A DNA stretch of 64,000 nucleotides from assembly GCA_022450045.1 (NCBI GenBank), contig JAKURD010000005.1, forward strand, positions 62,001-126,000. Reading direction: 5' to 3'. Both the position numbers and the translations under genes were made by a program. The notes under the pieces were generated by a model. The model ran no database searches. It saw only the letters and a list, made by a program, of their open reading frames with translations, and was not told the origin of the DNA. Of the stretch, positions 8,509 through 15,635 are shown in pieces (the stretch's first letter is position 1; each line of letters starts with the position of its first letter). The DNA comes from Gracilimonas sp. GTDB lineage: Bacteria > Bacteroidota > Rhodothermia > Balneolales > Balneolaceae.

Positions 8509-9355
8509 GCCAATTTATATCATTCTGAATGGAAAACTTGTTGAGGAGCAAGAAGCGAAAATTTCCCCGGCTAATCGAGGGATGATGTATGGAGATGGTT
8601 GTTTTGAAACTATAAGATATTACGCCGGATCGTTTTTGAGATGGAATCGGCATTACCAAAGACTGAAAGGTGGATTGGAATATCTTGGCATCAATCCTGC
8701 ATTTACGGCTGATGAATTAATGGAGCAGGTTCTTAGCCTGCTCGAAGCAAATCAGCTTGCGGAAAAAGAAAGCATGGTACGTATTCAGTGTTGGCGGGAA
8801 GGGGGGCGAGGCTATGCAGCCGATTCAATAAGTATGAATTGGATGATCCAGGCCGTAGTGATCGTTTCCGGTGCATCGCCGCTCAAACTTACCGTAGCAG
8901 AAACCCGCTGTATTCCTTCTGTAGCGCTCCAGCGTAAATATAAGCTCAGTAACGGGTTGAACTACATTAAAGCTGCTCAAGAGGCATCTCGGCGGCAATG
9001 CAACGATTCCCTGATGCTTACGATGCATGCCAAGATAAGTGAGACCACTTCCGCCAATATTTTTTGGGTGAAAGAAAATGAAGTTTATACCCCGGACGAT
9101 GATTGCGACTTATTACCGGGCGTTACAAGAAGAATAGTTATGGAAGTGGTCAGTTCACTTGGAATCGTACTCATAAAAGGAAAGTTTAACCTCAGTGAAA
9201 TCCGTGAAGCGGAGGCTGTATTTGTTACCAATTCACTCGTTGAGATCAAAGAAATTTTATCGTTGGATGACCTCATCTTTGAAATGAAACACCCCTTGGT
9301 GACGAAGATCAAAGAAGGCTTTGAACGATATAAAGTACAGGAATTGAAGATATGA
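8501..9355 (+). CDS. Class IV aminotransferase / aminodeoxychorismate lyase-like enzyme
   Basis: PLP enzyme of fold type IV, 284 residues. The start shows the family pattern NRGMMYGDGCFETIRYY. Lys148 in YKLSNGLNYI is the expected PLP lysine, and ISETTSANIFWV plus LLPGVTRRIV are the usual phosphate-cup motifs. Family members are branched-chain aminotransferases, D-amino acid aminotransferases and PabC. The next gene, folC, overlaps it by 4 bases (ATGA), which favours a PabC role (4-aminobenzoate for folate). That assignment is inference from context. Confidence 0.82.
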   Translation: MSEPIYIILNGKLVEEQEAKISPANRGMMYGDGCFETIRYYAGSFLRWNRHYQRLKGGLEYLGINPAFTADELMEQVLSLLEANQLAEKESMVRIQCWREGGRGYAADSISMNWMIQAVVIVSGASPLKLTVAETRCIPSVALQRKYKLSNGLNYIKAAQEASRRQCNDSLMLTMHAKISETTSANIFWVKENEVYTPDDDCDLLPGVTRRIVMEVVSSLGIVLIKGKFNLSEIREAEAVFVTNSLVEIKEILSLDDLIFEMKHPLVTKIKEGFERYKVQELKI

Positions 9356-10605
9356 GCAGGTTTAATTCCATTGATGATGTATGGATGTTTTTAGATTCTA
9401 TTCCCATGTTCCAAAAGGCGGGTACTTCAGCGGCTAATTTTTCTTTAGACGCCATTCGTGCTTTTTGCGAGGCAATGGGAAATCCTCAAGACCAATTTCC
9501 TTCCATTCATGTAGCCGGCACCAACGGTAAGGGGACGACATCCTACCTTTTGGAGAAAATCTACAGTGATGCCGGATATAAGACCGGACTTTTCACTTCA
9601 CCGCATTTGCTTAGATATAATGAAAGGATGCGGGTAAGTCAGCAAGAAATTACAGACCAACAAATATTGAAGTTTTTCAGGATGGTTGATGATCTGCTTA
9701 AGGAAATTAAGCTCAGTTACTTTGAGATCAGTACCGCCCTGGCTTTTTGGTTATTTGCGGAACAGGAGACCGATATAGTTATTATTGAAGCAGGCTTGGG
9801 AGGGAGGCTTGATTCAACCAACATCATCACTCCGCAAGTTTCGGTAATCACATCTATTGGCCTCGATCATCAAAATATTTTGGGTGATACTATGGAAGAG
9901 ATCGCTGCTGAAAAGGCCGGCATCATAAAAGAAAGAATTCCTGTGGTGATAGGGAACATTTCAGGCTCGGCCAGAACGATAATTGAGGAAGCAGCAAAAT
10001 CAAAACAGGCACCATTAACAAATTCTGAGAAACTGGATCCTCAGTGGAATGAAGGAACAGTGACGCTCAAAAAAGCTGGCATAAAGATCAAAACGTCTTT
10101 TAAGGAACCGGTAAACAGTTGGAACATCGCCATTTCCTATGCTGTGGCAGAGATTCTGCAAGATCAATTTCCGGTAGCAGAAACTAAGTTACTGAATGCA
10201 ATCGAAAACTTTGAAGGAGCCCTCGGAAGGTTTGAAAAAATTCACCCCGGATATGAATGGTATTTTAGCGGCTCTCATAATAGTCAGGCTCTGGAATCAT
10301 CCTTAGAAGGGATAAGGGCTATAAAATCCGTTTATGAAACCGTATTGGTCTTTTCAGCTATGAAAGATAAGCTGAACCCGGAAATGTTCAATTATTTAAA
10401 GGGCTTTAAAAAGGCTTATTTCATAGAACAGGAAGGGGAAAGGGCTGCGAAGTTCAGTGATGTTAAAGATGATTTGCAGGTAGAATTGCTTGATGAATCA
10501 CAAAAAGAAAATATTTTAAATGAATTGAAGACAGAGTTAGTAATTTTTATGGGAAGTTTTTACTTTTATCCTATAGTTAAGCGGTGGACAGAAAACGTAT
10601 CATAA
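9352..10605 (+). CDS. folC: Bifunctional folylpolyglutamate synthase/dihydrofolate synthase
   Basis: Mur-ligase-family cytoplasmic enzyme that adds glutamate to dihydropteroate and folates. The ATP-binding loop is VAGTNGKGTTSYLLEK, followed by the folate motif TGLFTSPHLLRYNERM. Also present are EAGLGGRLDSTN and SIGLDHQNILGDT. The length, 417 residues, is normal. The start overlaps the aminotransferase stop (ATGA at 9352-9355). With that gene it probably forms a small folate operon. Confidence 0.95.
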   Translation: MSRFNSIDDVWMFLDSIPMFQKAGTSAANFSLDAIRAFCEAMGNPQDQFPSIHVAGTNGKGTTSYLLEKIYSDAGYKTGLFTSPHLLRYNERMRVSQQEITDQQILKFFRMVDDLLKEIKLSYFEISTALAFWLFAEQETDIVIIEAGLGGRLDSTNIITPQVSVITSIGLDHQNILGDTMEEIAAEKAGIIKERIPVVIGNISGSARTIIEEAAKSKQAPLTNSEKLDPQWNEGTVTLKKAGIKIKTSFKEPVNSWNIAISYAVAEILQDQFPVAETKLLNAIENFEGALGRFEKIHPGYEWYFSGSHNSQALESSLEGIRAIKSVYETVLVFSAMKDKLNPEMFNYLKGFKKAYFIEQEGERAAKFSDVKDDLQVELLDESQKENILNELKTELVIFMGSFYFYPIVKRWTENVS

Positions 10606-10649
10606 TAGCACCGCTCATTTTATCCTTACCTGATTGAATATCCAGTATC

Positions 10650-10668
10650 GTTACCAAAAGAGGGTAAC
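10650..10668 (+). other. Small hairpin in the rho leader
   Basis: GTTACC and GGTAAC (6 bp) enclose a 7-base loop in the 118-bp gap between folC and rho. No T-run follows, so it is not an obvious terminator. It may be a leader structure or chance. Confidence 0.3.
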
Positions 10669-10723
10669 ATGATATTCACCCCAAAATTCAGTAAGAATCA
10701 TATATTCATAACAGCCACATTTT

Positions 10724-12268
10724 ATGTCAGATCATGAAACCGCCGGAATCCCGGCCGGGGAGTTGGAATCCTTAGAGGGGAAAAAGCTTCACGAATTACA
10801 GACTATTGCCAAATCTATTGGAATCAAACGAGTTACAGGAGTGCGTAAAGTTCAGTTGATAGAACAGATACGTGAGACAGCCAAAAAAGGCCAGGACTCA
10901 TCTTCCTCTGATAATAGTAATGAGGATCGCCAGAAAAATGATTCTACCCAGAAAGATTCCGAACTGAAAAGCTATGGTGGCCAGGATCATATCGTTTCCT
11001 ATAAAAAGAAAGATGAGAAAAAAGACGACTCCAGGAAAAAGCCCCTGCATAAGCACAATAACAACCGGCGTAAGGGACACGAGCACAACAAGCTTCCTGA
11101 GTCGGATGCCAATACCTTAGAAGAACGTATTAAGGAATTGGAGCCGGATCTTGGTCCATATCTATTCAATGAAGGTACTCTTGAGATACTTCCGGATGGA
11201 TACGGTTTTCTGCGCTCTGTGAATTACAATTATAAAGCCAGCCCGGATGATATTTATGTATCGCCCTCGCAGATTAAAAGATTCAGGTTGAAGCAAGGCG
11301 ATTGCGTGATCGGAGTGATCCGCCCTCCAAAAGTAGGGGAGCGTTATTTTGCATTGCTCAGAATTGAAGGAGTCAACGGCCGCATCCCTCACGATATGGA
11401 TAATCGTCAGGGATTTGATGATCTATTGCCCATCCACCCTGATGAACGCTACCGACTGGAGTTTGATGCCAAAGAATATTCAACGCGGCTGATCGATCTT
11501 TTTGCACCTTTAGGAAAAGGTCAGCGTGGGTTAATCGTGGCCCAGCCCAAAACCGGTAAAACTACGATCCTGAGAAATATTGCGAATGCTGTTTCTGCCA
11601 ATCACCCTAAAACAAAGATCCTGATCGTGCTTGTGGATGAACGCCCGGAAGAAGTTACAGAGATGGAGCGCACTGTGAAAAATGCGGAAGTGGTTGCTTC
11701 TACCTTTGATGAAAAACCAGAAAACCATATCGGACTTGCCGAGATCGTATTTGAAAAAGCTAAGCGCTTGGTTGAAAGCGGCCATGATGTGTTGATGCTC
11801 ATGGATTCCATCACACGACTTGCACGAGCGTACAATGTGGTGGCTTCTAACAAAGGAAGAACCATGTCGGGTGGGGTAGATTCCGAAGCCTTGAAAGCGC
11901 CCCGTCAGTTATTCAGTTCTGCACGGAACATCGAGAATGGCGGTTCACTTACTATTTTAGCTACAGCCCTGATCGACACCGGGTCGCGCATGGATGATGT
12001 GATCTTTGAAGAATTTAAGGGAACCGGTAACATGGAGATCTATCTGGATCGCAGAATTTCGGAACGACGTGTGTATCCTGCTATCGATATTTTCCGAAGC
12101 GGTACCCGCCGTGAAGAGCTGTTGGTTTCTGAGGCCGAACGGGAAAAAGTGGTACTTCTGCGCCGTTACCTCACGAATATGAGTCCCTACGAAGCTATGG
12201 ACTTCCTGCTTGATAAGATCAAAGGCACGAAGAATAATGAGGACTTCCTGATCTCGATGAACAAATAA
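10724..12268 (+). CDS. rho: Transcription termination factor Rho
   Basis: Hexameric RNA-dependent ATPase that ends transcription. Residues about 14-55 are the Rho N-terminal SAP-like fold. Residues about 60-130 are a Lys/Asp/Ser-rich insert absent from E. coli Rho but common in this superphylum. The cold-shock-like RNA-binding domain follows ([23 protein letters not shown]). The RecA-like core has Walker A in [10 protein letters not shown] and Walker B in [16 protein letters not shown]. Length is 514 residues. It appears to be monocistronic. Confidence 0.97.
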   Translation: MSDHETAGIPAGELESLEGKKLHELQTIAKSIGIKRVTGVRKVQLIEQIRETAKKGQDSSSSDNSNEDRQKNDSTQKDSELKSYGGQDHIVSYKKKDEKKDDSRKKPLHKHNNNRRKGHEHNKLPESDANTLEERIKELEPDLGPYLFNEGTLEILPDGYGFLRSVNYNYKASPDDIYVSPSQIKRFRLKQGDCVIGVIRPPKVGERYFALLRIEGVNGRIPHDMDNRQGFDDLLPIHPDERYRLEFDAKEYSTRLIDLFAPLGKGQRGLIVAQPKTGKTTILRNIANAVSANHPKTKILIVLVDERPEEVTEMERTVKNAEVVASTFDEKPENHIGLAEIVFEKAKRLVESGHDVLMLMDSITRLARAYNVVASNKGRTMSGGVDSEALKAPRQLFSSARNIENGGSLTILATALIDTGSRMDDVIFEEFKGTGNMEIYLDRRISERRVYPAIDIFRSGTRREELLVSEAEREKVVLLRRYLTNMSPYEAMDFLLDKIKGTKNNEDFLISMNK

Positions 12269-12539
12269 CGTCAGTTCGAATTAAGAAATAAGTTAAAGGA
12301 TAAAATGGATGTTTATGGTCATTCCCGTGGAGACGGGAATCTAATGGTGGCCATTCATTCCATATTCGCTATCTGGCCAACCATAGGGTTTCGGGCATTC
12401 ACTGCGAAATGAATATTTAAGGTGTTCAACAGATGGTCTTTATATCAAATTCACGTTAAATAAGGACCCTATCTTACTTCCTGTTTTAGTTGGAATATAT
12501 TTTGGCTCATATTACATTCTCCGATCCATAATATGCAGA
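12269..12539. other. Non-coding stretch after rho, with hairpins
   Basis: No convincing gene is seen. The clearest structure is ATTCCCGT-GGAG-ACGGGAAT at 12321-12340, a perfect 8-bp stem resembling the widespread intergenic CCCGT/ACGGG palindromes. A second imperfect stem pairs ATGGTGGCCA near 12344 with TGGCCAACCAT near 12374-12384. Neither has a T-run. The stretch ends in one copy of the 9-bp duplication flanking the next element. Confidence 0.5.
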
Positions 12540-12801
12540 AAATAGCGTCCTAAACATTGAAATACATTTTGGTAAAACGATCCTTCAAAAGGATTCTCGC
12601 AGAGTTCCGCAAAGGATATCGCAGAGTTGCGCTGAATAGCGATGCGTTTTGATAAAAGATCATCGGCGAAACTCAGCGGGTTAATCGGCGAGCCTCTGCG
12701 AGAAAAAAGAGGGAATTGATTTTAAACATGCCAGCTGATTCGTCTTTATGTTCGAAAACACAGAGTTTTTTTCAATTTTAAAAACGTTCAGGACGCTATT
12801 G
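12540..12801. mobile_element. MITE-like non-autonomous element with 9-bp target duplication
   Basis: The element is 262 bp. Its ends are inverted repeats: AATAGCGTCCTAAACATT at 12541-12558 and AATAGCGTCCTGAACGTT read inward from 12800, 16 of 18 identical. It is flanked by the direct repeat ATATGCAGA (12531-12539 and 12802-12810), the mark of transposition. Inside are an 11-bp inverted repeat (12594-12604 and 12694-12704) and two near-identical direct copies of TCGCAGAGTTsCGC (12597 and 12619), with related motifs inverted near 12664-12704, so it can fold into a long hairpin. It contains no gene. A 9-bp duplication fits several DDE transposase families; I cannot name the parent. Confidence 0.75.
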
Positions 12802-12821
12802 ATATGCAGAGATAAATATTT

Positions 12822-13700
12822 TTGAGTTTGGAGAAAGATATTTTTAAAAATGAAGAAGCCCGAAACAGGCAAGAAGGGTGGTATCAGCGTTTTTTAGTAA
12901 AAGCTGACTTCAGGATTCAATTCGAAACTATTTCTACCTCCTTTGGAGAGTCTCAGGTATTAATTGCAGGGGGTGTTTCTAAACCACCTTTGATCTGTCT
13001 TCACGCTATGTTGACCGGCTCCGCCCATCTGCTTTCTGAATTAAAGTATCTCACGGAGTCCTTTCATCTTATACTTCCTGATATTCCCGGACATTCCGTT
13101 CGTGGCATTCCAAAACGACTTTCTTATCAAGACAGCTCATATATCAATTGGTTTTCTGAAATTTTAGCTGGACTGGGTACGAATAAAATTGATCTGTTTG
13201 GGATAAGCTTGGGAGGATTTATAGCGCATCGTTTTGCAGCTGAATATCCTGAGAAGGTTAAAAAATTAGCCTTGATAGTTCCGGCAGGTATTGTCCGGGG
13301 ATCGGTTTTCAAGGGGTTAGCAAAGATGGCGATTCCAATGATTAAGTACAGGATCAAGCCAAAGGAAGAGAATTTGAAAGCGTTGACCGGTTTTTTATTA
13401 TCTAACTGGGATGAAGATTGGGGTTATTTTCTTGGTGATTCCAAGCGCGATTTTATCATCCCTAAAAATATTCCTCCGGTCTCATCAGATAAAACGCTTA
13501 AAAAATTGACCATGCCATGCCTGGTTATGGGGGCTGATCAGGATATTTCCTTCTCCGGAAAATCATTAGTAGAAAGGGTACAAGCTTATCTCCCTTTAGT
13601 AGAAACCGAACTTTTGAAAAACACACGTCACTCGCCGCTAACTACCGATGAGTTTAGAAAATGGTTGGCAAAACGTTTACAACTATTCCTTAACAACTAA
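12822..13700 (+). CDS. Alpha/beta-hydrolase fold protein
   Basis: Cytoplasmic hydrolase of 292 residues with no signal peptide. The nucleophile elbow is FGISLGGFIAH, the acid is in MGADQDISFSG and the histidine is in NTRHSPL, giving a full Ser-Asp-His triad. Oxyanion region: LICLHAMLTGS. The start must be TTG (12822 or 12828), because an in-frame TAA lies at 12813. The MITE-like element ends only 20 bases upstream, so the native promoter has been displaced or replaced. Substrate unknown. Confidence 0.82.
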   Translation: MSLEKDIFKNEEARNRQEGWYQRFLVKADFRIQFETISTSFGESQVLIAGGVSKPPLICLHAMLTGSAHLLSELKYLTESFHLILPDIPGHSVRGIPKRLSYQDSSYINWFSEILAGLGTNKIDLFGISLGGFIAHRFAAEYPEKVKKLALIVPAGIVRGSVFKGLAKMAIPMIKYRIKPKEENLKALTGFLLSNWDEDWGYFLGDSKRDFIIPKNIPPVSSDKTLKKLTMPCLVMGADQDISFSGKSLVERVQAYLPLVETELLKNTRHSPLTTDEFRKWLAKRLQLFLNN

Positions 13701-14116
13701 TAAAAATGTTTCCCAAAGTGTCCTGAATTTGAGATAAAATCGGTTATCCTGTTACTTTGTGTCAAGTCCTCCCTTAAGGGAGGTGCCGGACTGAGTGGAT
13801 GCGAAGTCTGGCGGAGGGTGTTGGTGCCAAGGGTTACGTTGTTTTTACTGCCTATATTTTCCCAACAGTTTTGATTCGAAATTGCGTCAAGCTGTAGTGC
13901 CCTTGGTGCCAACACCCCTCGAAATCAGTCAGGAACAGCTGACTGATTGATCTCCCACTCAAGGGGAGACTTTCTCCACTTATATTCTGTCAACGAATTC
14001 CCTGACAGATTCTGCGATGACAGGTTATTTTTTAATCCATTCTTCACTCGTGACTAAGGATCACCTTCGTCATGCAGTCCCGAAAGCACCAGCTTCCAGT
14101 TGTTGTGATACAAGAA
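13701..14116. other. Intergenic region between convergent genes
   Basis: Apart from the REP-like pair, this 416-bp stretch shows no gene. Bases 14054-14116, read on the minus strand, continue the frame of the next gene past its TGA for about 20 codons; this is discussed with that gene. Confidence 0.5.
13764..13972. repeat. Inverted pair of REP-like palindromic repeats
   Basis: Two arms of about 70 bases face each other. The inner 18 bases match exactly: GGGTGTTGGTGCCAAGGG (13816-13833) and its complement (13900-13917). The outer part of the left arm holds a perfect 16-bp palindrome CCTCCCTTAAGGGAGG (13768-13783). The right arm ends in the related TCTCCC/GGGGAGA stem. The whole could form a large cruciform with a 66-base loop. 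It lies between convergent genes and has no reading frame of note. It looks like a dispersed intergenic repeat family. Confidence 0.7.
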
Positions 14117-15121
14117 TCAGTGGAGGCCTCTCCCAAACAGCAGATCCATAAAAGCCTGCCTGACTTCCGGGTTGGCATCCCGATAGGTTCCGAACTCAAC
14201 GTGTTGACTTGGACGTGTAGTATCAATTTCAATTCCCCATAAAGGAGCAAGGGTAGTGGGCAGCATGGAATAGCGGCCATCACCGATCACGTTTTCATGA
14301 TCGGGGTGTTTGATCAAGATCCCGTCCGAAAGCTTCGAAAATCGTTCTATATCCTGATACAATGTTGTGCCCCGGTATGCCCTGAATTCCTCTTTCCACT
14401 GTAGTATAGGAACTTGTTCACCTTCATAAATGATAGGCTCGGAAAACGGAATCAATCTGATCCCTACCGCATACAGTTGGCCATCCGCCACATAACGTGC
14501 ACTCCAAAGGAGTTGATTTGCGATGGTGGGCTTCACGATCAGTTGGGTAATGGTATGATCCCTTGATGAAGCGACCTCTTCGGCGATGCGGGTCGCTCTT
14601 TGTTGCTGAACAAATCCAAAGGTCAGGTACGCCATCACCCATCCGAGTCCATACCAGGCGTATAGCTTCTTTCTTTTAAAGAACGCCATTCCCGTAAGGA
14701 TAATGACCCCAAGCGTAAAAGCGGGATCAAAGACCGAGATAATATCCAGAGAGAAACGCTGATCGGTAAAGGGCCAGAAGAGCTGCACGCCATAGCTGGT
14801 GAAATAGTCCGTGATTCCCGCCGTGGCGTAACCGGCCAGACTGTATAGGTAGGTTTCTTTTACGGTGAGGTGCTTTTTCACGAACCAATAGCTCAGCAGG
14901 GTGGCGATCAATGCTCCAACCGGAATAAAGATCAGCGAATGGGTAAACTGCCGGTGCATTTCCAGGTTGAGCAGGGGATCAGAAGCACTGAAAAGAAAGA
15001 TATCAAGATCGGCGAGGATTGCTGAGACAAATCCTGTAAAAGCAGCAGCATGGAAGATTTCCTTTTTAGCAAAAGCTTGTGAGGCTGTTGCTCCTATAAG
15101 TCCGTGTGTGACTGGATCCAT
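14117..15121 (-). CDS. YdjM-like (DUF457) membrane metal-dependent hydrolase
   Basis: Membrane protein of 334 residues. The N-terminus MDPVTHGLIGATAS, ADLDIFLF and MHRQFTHSL carry the conserved His/Asp residues of the YdjM/DUF457 family, and DYFTSYGVQLFWP is also typical. Four or so membrane segments lie in the first 170 residues, followed by a soluble C-terminal domain. The family is called metal-dependent hydrolase, but its reaction is unknown. The frame ends at TGA after GRGLH. The next 20 codons are open and read like protein, so the C-terminus may have been shortened by a TGG-to-TGA change. Confidence 0.85.
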   Translation of the reverse strand: MDPVTHGLIGATASQAFAKKEIFHAAAFTGFVSAILADLDIFLFSASDPLLNLEMHRQFTHSLIFIPVGALIATLLSYWFVKKHLTVKETYLYSLAGYATAGITDYFTSYGVQLFWPFTDQRFSLDIISVFDPAFTLGVIILTGMAFFKRKKLYAWYGLGWVMAYLTFGFVQQQRATRIAEEVASSRDHTITQLIVKPTIANQLLWSARYVADGQLYAVGIRLIPFSEPIIYEGEQVPILQWKEEFRAYRGTTLYQDIERFSKLSDGILIKHPDHENVIGDGRYSMLPTTLAPLWGIEIDTTRPSQHVEFGTYRDANPEVRQAFMDLLFGRGLH

Positions 15122-15171
15122 GAGTTAAATTGAAATGACCTGCGGAGGGAAAACAGTTTTGGTTAAAGAAA

Positions 15172-15609
15172 TTATTCTTTTCTGAGAATATAGTGATCAG
15201 CCAAATCACCTGTCACACGATTTCCGTCCATATCCAGCATAGCAATGTAATTCTCTCCCACAAAATATTGACTGGGTTTGTCTTCATTATCAAGGGTGAT
15301 GATATCTCCCGCTTCATTCCAGCTGAAATTCCCTGATCGTTCTACTTTATTGGATCCATCTTCTCCCAGGTAGATCATCGTAAGTTGATAGGTTAGATCC
15401 TCATTGATCTCAAGAGAAGTGTCGATCCCCTCACAAGAAGCACAGGGTATGACCCCGGAATAGGTCCCCTGCCAGTCTAAGGAGTTTTGGGAGATATGAG
15501 AGTCAGGTAAAACAGATATTGTCTCCGTTTTACTTGAGTTACCCTGTTTTGAAGTACAGGAAAGAAAAATCACAGGCAGTAAGGCAAATAATATATATTG
15601 AGTTTTCAT
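15172..15609 (-). CDS. NlpE-like lipoprotein with CxxC motif
   Basis: Lipoprotein of 145 residues, lipobox IFLSC. The segment WQGTYSGVIPCASCEGI, followed by ITLDNEDKPSQYFVGEN, matches the N-terminal domain of NlpE (copper homeostasis and surface sensing), including the CxxC pair. It lacks the second NlpE domain. It lies 26 bases downstream of the TonB receptor gene on the same strand, so it is probably co-transcribed. A role in copper or envelope stress is inferred from the family. Confidence 0.82.
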   Translation of the reverse strand: MKTQYILFALLPVIFLSCTSKQGNSSKTETISVLPDSHISQNSLDWQGTYSGVIPCASCEGIDTSLEINEDLTYQLTMIYLGEDGSNKVERSGNFSWNEAGDIITLDNEDKPSQYFVGENYIAMLDMDGNRVTGDLADHYILRKE

Positions 15610-15635
15610 TAAGCGAATTTTTTAATGGATTGCTT

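Noticed and set aside
12594..12704. CRISPR array from the repeated TCGCAGAG motifs
   Set aside because: There are only two near-identical direct copies 22 bases apart, the others are inverted, and no cas genes are present. The motifs are internal structure of the MITE-like element.
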